DNA of 30,012 bases from a virus. How positions within the stretch are numbered: the stretch's first letter is position 1; every line of letters starts with the position of its first letter. This document shows positions 1-7,460 of the stretch, one piece after another. The notes below the pieces were generated by a model. The model saw only the letters and a program-made list of their open reading frames with translations, had not been told where the DNA came from and did not search any database. The stretch spans positions 3,666-33,677 of IMG/VR virus record IMGVR_UViG_3300000116_000092. One strand, 5' to 3'. A program made the position numbers and the translations under genes.

Positions 1-657
1 AATGAACGGACACGTTACAGTGATTGGAGATATAACGATGATGTTACCAGAGAGGACGATGGTAGTCTCAGAGTCATGGCCATAAGCCGACCCAAAAAGA
101 ATAGGTTTTGGTTTGAGAGTGGAAAGTATTCGGATGAGGTAGGCGGAGATATTCCCAACAGTGATTGGATATTCCGGAAGGATGCATTCCGAAAAATTGA
201 CAATAATAAGATTGTTATATGGAGACCGCTGTTTAATGCAGAAACTCCAAAAACATGGAAAAGACAGTTGACAAATGACAAATGGGATGTTATAATAAAT
301 CAGTTGGTTGCGGCGGGATTACATATAACAGAATTGACCTATAGAACTCCTGTTTCCGAAGCACTCTATCATATCTCTACATGTCGTCAAGTCATATGTT
401 ATGATGGTATGTGGCATTACATTGCTCGTAACTTATATAGACCTACGATAGTTATAAGTAATGAGGGTATAACGCGTTATCATACGCCTCATTGTGTACG
501 AACTACACACGATGAAAATGAAGAAATGAATATATTTTGGTGGGTGAATAATATCCCTGAGATGTTAGGTAACACCAAGAGAAAAGCAATAGAACATGAA
601 ACTAAAGCGAGAGGATTTTTCAGTGAAAGAAATAAACATAGACAGAGCAGTAATTGA
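1..657 (+). CDS. GT9-like glycosyltransferase, 5' end outside window
   Basis: The frame is open from the first base, so the true start lies upstream; 218 residues are visible. The C-terminal half resembles the nucleotide-sugar-binding half of heptosyltransferase-type (GT9) enzymes. A segment with VAAGLHITELTYRTP is followed by EALYHISTCRQVICYDG and then MWHYIARNLYRPTIVIS, the usual order of a strand, an 'is it visible' helix and a G-x-W loop in GT-B folds. The function, transfer of a sugar to an unknown acceptor, is inferred from this similarity. The gene overlaps the radical SAM gene and heads a coupled run of sugar-transfer genes. A first methionine at base 76 is possible, but the residues before it are well-behaved coding sequence. 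Confidence 0.6.
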   Translation, partial: NERTRYSDWRYNDDVTREDDGSLRVMAISRPKKNRFWFESGKYSDEVGGDIPNSDWIFRKDAFRKIDNNKIVIWRPLFNAETPKTWKRQLTNDKWDVIINQLVAAGLHITELTYRTPVSEALYHISTCRQVICYDGMWHYIARNLYRPTIVISNEGITRYHTPHCVRTTHDENEEMNIFWWVNNIPEMLGNTKRKAIEHETKARGFFSERNKHRQSSN

Positions 658-1603
658 AGTACAGGGCGGCTGTAATTTTGATTGCACAATGTGTCCTCAA
701 GATAAACGTACCGGAGGTAGACACAAAGGTTTCTTAACCAAGATGTCACTGATCGAGTTCGAAGATAATGTTCAAGACTGTGCACGACATGGACTGAACG
801 TTGTCAACCTAGATGGTTCGGGTGAAGCAACCATGAATCGTAACCTACCAGAATATATAAAAATCGTTAAGAGGTATGATGCAAAAGCAGTCATCTTCTC
901 TAATGGTTTTCGTATGCATGGTCAATTCATGAAGGACTGTGTGGACGCAGGATTGGACTTCTTCCGATTCTCTTTCGTTGGTTCTACACCAGAGAAGTAT
1001 CAAGAGTGGATGAATAACACTCGGGGTAGCACTTATGAGTTGATAAAGAAACATGTAAAAGAAATGATGGATTATGTAAAGGAGTCTGGGTCGGATTGTG
1101 TTGTGGAGACATACCACCTGATTACAGACAATGATAATATTGAACAAGAACTAGAACAGTACAAGGCCTTAGTAGAAGAACTTGGTTGTAAGACCGAGAT
1201 CTGGAAAATGCACAACTGGTCTGGTGCATATGATATAGGTGAAACAAATGCTAGAACTGGTAATGTCAAAACTTGTGGTCGTCCTTTTTCTCCTGACGTT
1301 GTTATCCGTGCTGGTGGGGTGGATGGTCATCGGGGTGCAGTTCATCCGTGCTGTCAAGTACTTGGTCGGGATGAAGAAGCAGTTCTCGGACATACATCCG
1401 TCAATACGATAGAAGAAATTATTCGAGGTGAAGAGTACTCTGCATTACGCGAGTCTCATAGAACTGGAGAATACACGGATTATTGTAGAGATTGTGATTT
1501 TCTACTTGACACTCCGGAGACATTGGTGTATACTAATAACTCAAGATCAGAAATGAAAATGATTGGAACTTCTTTCGATCTTAATGATTATAGGAACGTT
1601 TAG
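623..1603 (+). CDS. Radical SAM enzyme with SPASM-type C-terminal domain
   Basis: From a GTG start this is 326 residues. C17, C21 and C24 form the CxxxCxxC triad that holds the 4Fe-4S cluster that cleaves S-adenosylmethionine. The later cysteines C218, C243/C244, C288 and C291 are spaced like a SPASM/twitch domain carrying auxiliary clusters. The GTG at 623 has a good ribosome site (GAGAGGA, 609-615) seven bases upstream; an in-frame ATG at 596 lacks one and would lengthen the overlap with the preceding gene to 62 bases. Family members modify peptides, sugars or cofactors by radical chemistry; the substrate here is unknown. Its place between glycosyltransferase genes suggests sugar or peptide modification in the same pathway. 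Confidence 0.85.
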   Translation: MKEINIDRAVIEVQGGCNFDCTMCPQDKRTGGRHKGFLTKMSLIEFEDNVQDCARHGLNVVNLDGSGEATMNRNLPEYIKIVKRYDAKAVIFSNGFRMHGQFMKDCVDAGLDFFRFSFVGSTPEKYQEWMNNTRGSTYELIKKHVKEMMDYVKESGSDCVVETYHLITDNDNIEQELEQYKALVEELGCKTEIWKMHNWSGAYDIGETNARTGNVKTCGRPFSPDVVIRAGGVDGHRGAVHPCCQVLGRDEEAVLGHTSVNTIEEIIRGEEYSALRESHRTGEYTDYCRDCDFLLDTPETLVYTNNSRSEMKMIGTSFDLNDYRNV

Positions 1604-1604
1604 T

Positions 1605-2201
1605 TTGAATGACTCTAAACCACCAGTGTGGATGATCGTGATGAGTGGGAATCCCATTTCCGATTACTATAGAAAACTTGCATTACCTTCTTGGTTGAAA
1701 GCTGGGTTCGATGTTAATTTTTTCGAAGGTGTTACACCCGAGACTTACAAAGATCATTTTGATTTGCTCTTTGGGAACAAACATAGTAAAAGCACTCCGG
1801 ATGGTGTAATGTTCACTGTCTCTGAAAAGTGTGTGTGGTACGGTCATTACTATCTTTGGAAAAAATGTATTGATACTGACACTCCTATGATAGTGTGTGA
1901 ACATGATATTGAATTGGTTATGGATATTCAACCTTCAATATACACTACACCTATGGCGTGTTTGGCTCACGATCCTCCGGACATACGCAAAGAGAAACGT
2001 ACATCTCTTGCGGGTGGTGCATATTATATAACACCAGATGTTGCAAAGGTGTTAATAAGAATAAACGAGGATCGTATTAGAATCAACTCTGATGGTTGGG
2101 TCTGGGAAGTGTGTAAGGCGCATGGATACTTTCATTATGACAAGTGTTCACATATAAAAGATTATTCTGTCGGATTTACGACCAAACATAACAAGAGTTA
2201 A
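1605..2201 (+). CDS. GT25-like glycosyltransferase (paralogue 1)
   Basis: The protein has about 198 residues from a TTG start, chosen because it follows the preceding stop and has TAGGA (1591-1595) nine bases upstream; an ATG at 1584 lies before that ribosome site. It has the layout of the LPS-type GT25 family: an N-terminal strand (WMIVMSGNPISDYYR), a helix with a G-H-x3-W pattern (YGHYYLW), then PMIVCEHDIEL, where the acidic EHD takes the DxD position. GGAYYITPDVAKVL follows. Two further genes in this cluster share this order. Likely role: adding a sugar to an unknown acceptor in the host cytoplasm. Confidence 0.6.
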   Translation: MNDSKPPVWMIVMSGNPISDYYRKLALPSWLKAGFDVNFFEGVTPETYKDHFDLLFGNKHSKSTPDGVMFTVSEKCVWYGHYYLWKKCIDTDTPMIVCEHDIELVMDIQPSIYTTPMACLAHDPPDIRKEKRTSLAGGAYYITPDVAKVLIRINEDRIRINSDGWVWEVCKAHGYFHYDKCSHIKDYSVGFTTKHNKS

Positions 2202-2204
2202 ACA

Positions 2205-2393
2205 ATGTATAACATAACATTCAAACACTATCGTACTGGCGTTGAACTCACCTTGACTGGGTACCCAATGGATGACTATAATAAACGCAAAGATTCTGAG
2301 ATGTTCATATTCTATGATACTCTCAATGAACGAATCGAAGCCATTATAAGGTCATCCATTGTGTCCATGTTGGCATATGAGGATGAGTTGTGA
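2205..2393 (+). CDS. Small hypothetical protein (62 aa)
   Basis: This is a 62-residue protein that I do not recognise. It has no membrane segment or cysteine. It is wedged three bases after the GT25-like gene, and its stop overlaps the GTG start of the next glycosyltransferase (GTGA), so it sits in a translationally coupled operon. The ribosome site is weak (AAGAG). The coupling and the lack of a better frame support it being real. It may be an accessory of the glycosyltransferases; nothing in the sequence fixes a function. Confidence 0.5.
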   Translation: MYNITFKHYRTGVELTLTGYPMDDYNKRKDSEMFIFYDTLNERIEAIIRSSIVSMLAYEDEL

Positions 2394-3184
2394 AAAGACT
2401 GATATATCAGGTTTGTCTGGGAAAACAGATAGATTCTAAGTTGTATGCGAAATGTATCGAAAGTGTTTCTAATTATTGCCAAAAGCATGATATTGTACAT
2501 TATACGCAACAAATTCCCAAGTTAAAAATTAAACCCGATCCGTTCACAAGTAACCGTAGTACCGAGAGTTGGCAGAAACACGGTGGGTTCTTACCTATCT
2601 ATGAGAAAGAGAATGCGTTTGATCTGTTAGACGAATACGATCAGATTGCAATCATCGATGCGGACATTTATATCCGTGAAGACGCTGAGAATATCTTTGA
2701 CCATATGTTAGACGAATATGCGTTTGGTTGTGTGTTTGAACGTGAGATGCCTATCACCGCTAAGTATGCAGAGAAAATCAGAAACTACTCTCGTATGCAG
2801 TACGAACAATTACAGAACTATAATCGTACACAATTTAACCCTAATCATCTGGGTTATGAGTTTGCCAACATGGGTATGATTGTGTTAAACTGTAAGAACT
2901 TCAAACCGTACTTGCAAGGACAGACCGCAAAAGAGTTTCTGACTCGGATGGAGTTCAAAGACTTTGTTGATGGTATAGGCCCTTGGAAGTGGTCAACAGA
3001 CCAAACTTTGTTGAATTATTTTCTGAAGAAGTATGATGTACCAACTCAATCATTACACTGGAAGTGGAATGGACTATATGGTGCAAACACTAAGATCGAA
3101 GAGTGTTCCTTCATACATTTCTTCTTGAAAGACTTGTTACCAAATCAAGGAGAGAACGTAGAGGAGTTAATGAAGAAGATATGA
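2390..3184 (+). CDS. GT-A fold glycosyltransferase with DAD motif
   Basis: This 264-residue protein uses a GTG start that overlaps the preceding stop. The run YDQIAIIDADIYI (around residues 83-95) carries D90-A91-D92, the metal- and nucleotide-sugar-binding DxD of GT-A enzymes such as GT8. A later FANMGMIVLNCK segment and a WSTDQTLLNYFL segment match the 'acceptor site' and D-Q positions common in GT8-like proteins, where the Asp is often catalytic. The reaction is transfer of an unknown sugar. It ends with ATGA coupling to the methyltransferase. Confidence 0.7.
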   Translation: MKRLIYQVCLGKQIDSKLYAKCIESVSNYCQKHDIVHYTQQIPKLKIKPDPFTSNRSTESWQKHGGFLPIYEKENAFDLLDEYDQIAIIDADIYIREDAENIFDHMLDEYAFGCVFEREMPITAKYAEKIRNYSRMQYEQLQNYNRTQFNPNHLGYEFANMGMIVLNCKNFKPYLQGQTAKEFLTRMEFKDFVDGIGPWKWSTDQTLLNYFLKKYDVPTQSLHWKWNGLYGANTKIEECSFIHFFLKDLLPNQGENVEELMKKI

Positions 3185-3750
3185 AGTTGTATGATTATGA
3201 AAATTACAAAGAGTATCGAGAACTACAGATAGAAGCGAACAAACAAAAGTTACATGCTGTCTGGTGTAGTGAAAGTACTGTTGAAAAGGTGTGCGAGATG
3301 TACCCCAACAGTAAGAATATATTGTGTCACGGTGCACGTAATGGTAGAGAAGTTGAATGGTTTATTAAGTATTTCCCTGATGCGACTGTGACAGGAACCG
3401 ACATATCTCCGACAGCGAATGAATTTTCTAATATGTTTGAGTGGGATTTTCATGACAGAAAGGAAGAGTGGGTTGGTAAGTTTGATCTATTGTACTCTAA
3501 CTCATTCGATCATTCTTACTATCCAGAAAAGTGTTTGAAGACATGGACAGATCAACTGACCGAGGAAGGTATTCTTTGTGTGGAGTTGATGGTTGGGGAC
3601 AACAATGTTTCATCTCGCATGGATCCCCTACAGATAAGTAAAGGTGAGTTTCTGGGGATTATAGATGACTTAGGATTCGAAGAGGTTGTCGCCTTCGACG
3701 TGACAGCTAAACATGGTTACAGTAGAGTAGTGGTGTGTAAAAGAAAATGA
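3181..3750 (+). CDS. SAM-dependent class I methyltransferase-like protein
   Basis: The product has 189 residues from the ATG at 3181, which overlaps the preceding stop (ATGA); an upstream in-frame start at 3103 would lie inside the glycosyltransferase gene. The core has a class I Rossmann pattern: NILCHGARNGREVEWF at the position of the glycine-rich motif I, GTDIS at the end of strand 2, FDLLYSNSFDHSYYPE at motif post-II, and EGILCVEL at strand 5. Motif I is degenerate (CHGARNG rather than E/DxGxGxG), so the cofactor and activity are inferred from fold only. Context suggests methylation of a sugar or of an acceptor in the same pathway. Confidence 0.6.
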   Translation: MKLYDYENYKEYRELQIEANKQKLHAVWCSESTVEKVCEMYPNSKNILCHGARNGREVEWFIKYFPDATVTGTDISPTANEFSNMFEWDFHDRKEEWVGKFDLLYSNSFDHSYYPEKCLKTWTDQLTEEGILCVELMVGDNNVSSRMDPLQISKGEFLGIIDDLGFEEVVAFDVTAKHGYSRVVVCKRK

Positions 3751-4460
3751 CTAAAGCATATGTGATAAGAATTGATGGACAAGAGAAGTTAGTTGAGAGG
3801 TTGTCCGAGAGTATCGTCAAGACCGAAAGTGATATCGATCTGAACATCTTCGAGGGAACTGTACCGAAGACCATACAGTCTCACCTAGAACGAGAGTTCA
3901 CGTCTTTCGATACTTCTAACTATAGATGGAACTGGCCCAAAGATCCTTCGGAAAACCACATGGATTTGCGGACTGGTATAATGAAGACTGCGTATCTCGC
4001 ATCGAATCAAGAGAAAAAAGAGGCATGTTCGATCAGTCATATGCGTCTATGGGATCTATGTCTGACTATCAACGAACCTATAATTATATTTGAATCGGAT
4101 GCCCTCATGACTCGAAAGTTTGATGTCAGTGACGTGGAAGGATATAAACTGGTTGGGTTGAATGATCCTAGAGGTGCGACAAGACGAGCAGGATTGTTTC
4201 ACCAGATCGTTGCTTCTACACCAGATGTCCAACCCGCACCACGTATTAATGATCTAGGCGAGATGTCTCCCCAAGGTATTGCAGGTAACAGTGCATACTA
4301 TATAGAACCAGATGGCGCATCTATGTTACTTGAGAAGGTCAAGGAATATGGAATGTGGCCCAACGATGCGTATATGTGTCGTGAATTATTTCCTTGGATA
4401 CGAGTGGTGTATCCATATTATACTAAGGTGCAGGGAACTGCATCTACAACAACAAGGTGA
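3747..4460 (+). CDS. GT25-like glycosyltransferase (paralogue 2)
   Basis: This 237-residue protein is coupled by ATGA to the methyltransferase. It starts MTKAYVIRIDGQEKLVERL, typical of the GT25 N-terminus (a strand followed by an R-rich helix that names the donor pocket). The family core ACSISHMRLWDLC then EPIIIFESDALM is clear. GNSAYYIEPDGASMLLEKV follows, and PNDAYM is near the end. The order matches the other two GT25-like genes in this cluster, so they are probably paralogues with different donors or acceptors. Known GT25 members add galactose or glucose to lipo-oligosaccharide; the acceptor here is unknown. Confidence 0.75.
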   Translation: MTKAYVIRIDGQEKLVERLSESIVKTESDIDLNIFEGTVPKTIQSHLEREFTSFDTSNYRWNWPKDPSENHMDLRTGIMKTAYLASNQEKKEACSISHMRLWDLCLTINEPIIIFESDALMTRKFDVSDVEGYKLVGLNDPRGATRRAGLFHQIVASTPDVQPAPRINDLGEMSPQGIAGNSAYYIEPDGASMLLEKVKEYGMWPNDAYMCRELFPWIRVVYPYYTKVQGTASTTTR

Positions 4461-4465
4461 TTTGA

Positions 4466-4735
4466 ATGAAAGTTTTACACGATAATGTTTTATTGACAGA
4501 AGATGATGCAAAAGAAACAACTACTGCCGGTGGACTGATTCTTTCCGCAGATATTACGACAGGTAATAAACCTGCTCGTGTTGTTGCGATGGGACTAGAA
4601 GTTGCAAATAAGAAAGAGATTGCAGCAGGTGATAAGGTATATTGTAATTGGTCAGAAGCAATGCCAGTAGAGATTGATGGTAAGAAGATGGCGATTATTA
4701 AGTACGAATTTATCCGGTTGAAAGTGGACGGATAA
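4466..4735 (+). CDS. GroES-like co-chaperonin (Cpn10), gp31 analogue
   Basis: The 89-residue protein keeps the Cpn10 plan. It begins KVLHDNVLL (compare RPLHDRVLV in GroES). A mobile loop around residues 17-26 ends AGGLIL, the hydrophobic tripeptide that docks on GroEL. A GDKVYCNW turn and an IDGKKMAIIKYEFI strand close the beta barrel. T4 gp31 replaces GroES so the host chaperonin can fold the major capsid protein; this one is closer to bacterial GroES than T4 gp31 is and may do the same or fold another phage protein. It has a good ribosome site (AAGGTG) and lies, oddly, between two glycosyltransferase genes. Confidence 0.85.
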   Translation: MKVLHDNVLLTEDDAKETTTAGGLILSADITTGNKPARVVAMGLEVANKKEIAAGDKVYCNWSEAMPVEIDGKKMAIIKYEFIRLKVDG

Positions 4736-5389
4736 ATGAAGTCTCTCGTTATTACGATTGGAGACAATCACCTATCCCAACAAGCTGCGGATAGGTGTAT
4801 TGCAAGTGCCAAACGATACGGTATCAAAGTTGAGAAGTGGTATGCAGTAACACCTAGACATCCAGACTTCGAGTCTATGGTCAAGGATGCGGGTCTTCAA
4901 GTTCATATGTTTCAGGGCGGTTATTCCAAGACCGAGAATGCACTTGCGTGTTTCCTTTCACATATGTCACTATGGAAGTATTCAGTCGAGACCAAACAAG
5001 ATGTGATGATATTAGAACACGATGCAATATTCACTGGTCGTGTTCCGGTATTGTTTGGATTCCATAAGTGTGTCACAATTGGACAACCTAGTTACGGTAA
5101 GTTTAAGACACCGATGACACTAGGTACGTCTCCGTTAGTACAGGCAGATTACTTTAAGGGTGCACACTCTTATATTGTCAGACCTTCTGGTGCAGAAGAG
5201 TTTCTAGAAAAGGTCTCTGACTATTCTCGACCCACAGACATCTATCTTAATATAATGAACTTCCCTTGGTTAGAAGAGTATTACCCATGGCCTGTAGTGG
5301 TCGATGATTCTTTCAGTACTATTCAGAATCAACAGGGTTGTTTAGCAAAACACAACTATGGAAAAGGGATACACTTGGTAGAAGCATGA
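4736..5389 (+). CDS. GT25-like glycosyltransferase (paralogue 3)
   Basis: This 217-residue protein starts directly after the co-chaperonin stop (TAAATG). The GT25 signatures are ALACFLSHMSLWKYS, then DVMILEHDAIF with EHD as the acidic metal site, then GAHSYIVRPSGAEEFLEKV, then PTDIYLN before the end. These align in order with the two other GT25-like genes here. The N-terminus SLVITIGDNHLSQQAADR fits the first strand and helix. Likely a sugar transferase acting on the same glycan as its neighbours. Its stop overlaps the next start (ATGA at 5386). Confidence 0.75.
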   Translation: MKSLVITIGDNHLSQQAADRCIASAKRYGIKVEKWYAVTPRHPDFESMVKDAGLQVHMFQGGYSKTENALACFLSHMSLWKYSVETKQDVMILEHDAIFTGRVPVLFGFHKCVTIGQPSYGKFKTPMTLGTSPLVQADYFKGAHSYIVRPSGAEEFLEKVSDYSRPTDIYLNIMNFPWLEEYYPWPVVVDDSFSTIQNQQGCLAKHNYGKGIHLVEA

Positions 5390-6108
5390 TTAACTTAATT
5401 ACTGTATGTACAGATCAATATCCTATGGAGTATGCCCGCAAGTTGATCACTCGATTCAAAGAGTTGAGTGGTTACAAAGTGGAGGCATGGTGCATCACCG
5501 ACCGACCAGATGAGATTTCGGATATCGCAAATACCATCGAACCAGCTTTTGGTGCAGGTAAAGGTTGGTGGAATAAGATGAAAGCATACGATTCATTCTA
5601 TGATGGATATGCTGTCTATCTTGATATCGACACTGTTTTAATCAAGAACTTTGATGATGAGATACGAGAGGCAATCCTTGCACTAGAGAGTGAAGTTGTT
5701 AAGGTCGCATGTGTATCCGATGCCATTGGTTGGAAAAATAACAAGTTTAGTTCTTCGATGATGGTTCTGAAGAGTGGTAAGATGCAAGAAGTGTATGACA
5801 TCTTCTCACTAGAAAGTTTGAGATCGTTTGAATATGAATATGATGGGGGTGACCAAGTATGGACGGGTCGTCTACTCGAAGAGTGGAAACCAGGCGGTTA
5901 CTCTGAGATCTACTATATGGACGAAGAGTTCAATCAAAACCTCAAACTCAATCTGAAATTCCATCTAGGAAGTAAGGTATTGGGTAATTGGATATTCCCT
6001 AAATATATCCCAAGTGGGTGCAAGATTGTAGATTGTGGTGGTAAACCAAAACCACACGAACTAGAATACTTACCGTATATAAAAGAGGCGTGGCACGATG
6101 TTCAGTAA
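5386..6108 (+). CDS. GT-A fold glycosyltransferase with DID motif
   Basis: The protein has 240 residues from ATG 5386, chosen because it overlaps the preceding stop; an upstream start at 5338 would lie in the previous gene. YAVYLDIDTVLIKN holds D80-I81-D82, the DxD of a GT-A enzyme, preceded by GWWNKMKAYDSF, which in phage and GT8-like enzymes precedes the DxD. KNNKFSSSMMVLKSG and GGDQVWTGRLL match the later acceptor and D-Q segments. A donor sugar cannot be assigned. It overlaps the spanin-like gene by 11 bases, linking the sugar cluster to the lysis module. Confidence 0.7.
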   Translation: MINLITVCTDQYPMEYARKLITRFKELSGYKVEAWCITDRPDEISDIANTIEPAFGAGKGWWNKMKAYDSFYDGYAVYLDIDTVLIKNFDDEIREAILALESEVVKVACVSDAIGWKNNKFSSSMMVLKSGKMQEVYDIFSLESLRSFEYEYDGGDQVWTGRLLEEWKPGGYSEIYYMDEEFNQNLKLNLKFHLGSKVLGNWIFPKYIPSGCKIVDCGGKPKPHELEYLPYIKEAWHDVQ

Positions 6109-6493
6109 AATATTATTAGGAGTGGTACTTTGTATGGGTATCACGTTTGCAGGATTCTATCAGTTCATACACAAACCTTTGTTGGGTCAAGTTGTACAAC
6201 AACAGGTACTTCTTGCGGCACAAGAGTTACGTGAACAAGAACAAGTAAAGACGATAGAAGCGTTACAGAATAACCTACAGAAGACTTCCGAAGCATTGAA
6301 TGCGATGTCCTCTCGTAATGCAGAGATTGAGGCAGAGTCTAAACGATACCTTGCAATCTTTGCACGACATAACCTATCACGACTTGCAGCTGCAAAACCG
6401 ACTCTGATAGAAACAAGAATCAACCGAGGAACTAAAGATGTATTCGACAGTATCGAAAACGACACTGCTGTTATTGATAACACTGATAAGTAG
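6098..6493 (+). CDS. Inner-membrane spanin-like protein (i-spanin)
   Basis: The 131-residue protein has one N-terminal membrane segment (roughly residues 4-22, ILLGVVLCMGITFAGF) and then a long Gln/Glu/Ala-rich stretch (about 35-90) likely to be a coiled coil. This is the plan of a Rz-type i-spanin, which sits in the inner membrane and spans the periplasm to fuse it with the outer membrane at lysis. The next gene, overlapping in another frame, encodes a lipoprotein-like partner, which is the classical Rz/Rz1 arrangement. No sequence family was recognised, so the call rests on topology and context. Confidence 0.55.
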   Translation: MFSKILLGVVLCMGITFAGFYQFIHKPLLGQVVQQQVLLAAQELREQEQVKTIEALQNNLQKTSEALNAMSSRNAEIEAESKRYLAIFARHNLSRLAAAKPTLIETRINRGTKDVFDSIENDTAVIDNTDK

Positions 6494-6854
6494 TGGTTGT
6501 ACAACACTAGGTAACTGGGGTAAAGTACCAGAACCTATACCAGTAGAGATTAAGACGGTAGAGATAAAGGTTCCTATTATCCATCCCCCAATGCCTAGAC
6601 AGATTGACCTCAAAGATCCTCGGTGGTATGTGGTCAGTGACAAGAACATTGACACTTTTCTAGAAGATATTACGAAACGACACGAAGGTCAGTTGGTCTT
6701 TATTGCAATGTCGGTAGGTGATTATGAGTTGATGTCGTATAACATGCAGGAACTAAAACGATATATAAATCAACTAAAAGAAGTTGTGATATACTATCGC
6801 ACTATGAATACAGATGAACCAGAGGTTGTAGAGAATGAGAAAACAGATAATTGA
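6438..6854 (+). CDS. Outer-membrane lipoprotein spanin-like protein (o-spanin)
   Basis: The 138-residue protein has a hydrophobic signal (TTLLLLITLISSGC) ending in C21, a near-lipobox (-3 is Ser instead of the usual Leu). A Pro-rich stretch (about 28-56) follows, as in Rz1-type o-spanins. The start at 6438 has GAGGA seven bases upstream and lies inside the end of the i-spanin-like gene, overlapping it by 56 bases in another frame. A lipoprotein encoded this way is typical of spanin pairs that disrupt the outer membrane of Gram-negative hosts. It is longer than lambda Rz1, and its C-terminal half has a helical segment that could pair with the i-spanin. Confidence 0.55.
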   Translation: MYSTVSKTTLLLLITLISSGCTTLGNWGKVPEPIPVEIKTVEIKVPIIHPPMPRQIDLKDPRWYVVSDKNIDTFLEDITKRHEGQLVFIAMSVGDYELMSYNMQELKRYINQLKEVVIYYRTMNTDEPEVVENEKTDN

Positions 6855-7032
6855 GTCGTTGACATCCCATGCGGTGGGTAAGATTAACAAACATAAAATG
6901 AACGTGGAAGTTTACTTGGCCAATCCTACCGGTATTGGTGAACATCCTGATGTGATGGGAGCGATAGAACACGAGTTGAAGATCATTGCGGACTACCATG
7001 AACAGTTAGAGATTTTGGAGAGGTACTTTTAA
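6835..7032 (+). CDS. Small hypothetical protein (65 aa)
   Basis: This is a 65-residue soluble protein with no cysteines. The N-terminal half is basic, and the C-terminal half (AIEHELKIIADYHEQLEILE) looks like one long helix. It overlaps the lipoprotein gene by 20 bases and its stop overlaps the nuclease start (TAATG), so it is part of the same operon. I do not recognise the family and see nothing that fixes a function. Confidence 0.6.
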   Translation: MRKQIIESLTSHAVGKINKHKMNVEVYLANPTGIGEHPDVMGAIEHELKIIADYHEQLEILERYF

Positions 7033-7460
7033 TGTATGAATATTCTTGCAAAATTGTTAGAGTTGTTGATGGGGATACTGTGGATATTGATATCGATCTC
7101 GGTTTCGGTATTATTTATGCTAATCAGCGTATTCGTCTGTACGGTATTGATACTCCCGAATCTCGTACTCGTGATGCTGTCGAGAAGAAGTTTGGTAAAC
7201 TCGCCGCCAGATTCCTTGCGGAATCACTGGGAGAAACATGTGTCCTCCGTACAAGACTCGACAGTAAAGGAAAGTACGGCCGAATCCTCGGAGAGTTCCT
7301 CGTCTATGACGCAAAAACCGACCGACAAATGACTGTTAATGAGATTATGATTCGAGACCATCTTGCGGTTGCGTACCACGGACAATCCAAGGATGATATC
7401 GAAGATGAACATTTGCGTAATCGTAAAATATTAATTGAACAATATGGATTCGAAGCATGA
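7032..7460 (+). CDS. Staphylococcal nuclease-like (SNase) endonuclease
   Basis: The 142-residue protein is a full SNase/thermonuclease domain. VVDGDTVDIDIDLG (about residues 10-24) forms the first barrel strands, RIRLYGIDTPE carries R35, D40 and E43 at the same numbers as in staphylococcal nuclease, and KYGRILGEF supplies R84, matching catalytic R87. All catalytic positions look intact, so a calcium-dependent DNase/RNase is likely. There is no signal peptide, so it should act in the host cytoplasm, perhaps in host DNA breakdown or repair. Its start overlaps the previous stop, and its stop overlaps the next gene (ATGA). Confidence 0.85.
   Translation: MYEYSCKIVRVVDGDTVDIDIDLGFGIIYANQRIRLYGIDTPESRTRDAVEKKFGKLAARFLAESLGETCVLRTRLDSKGKYGRILGEFLVYDAKTDRQMTVNEIMIRDHLAVAYHGQSKDDIEDEHLRNRKILIEQYGFEA

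Noticed and set aside
3103-3180. N-terminal extension of the methyltransferase-like ORF
   Set aside because: It would overlap the preceding gene by 82 bases; ATG 3181 has ATGA coupling and starts the recognisable domain.
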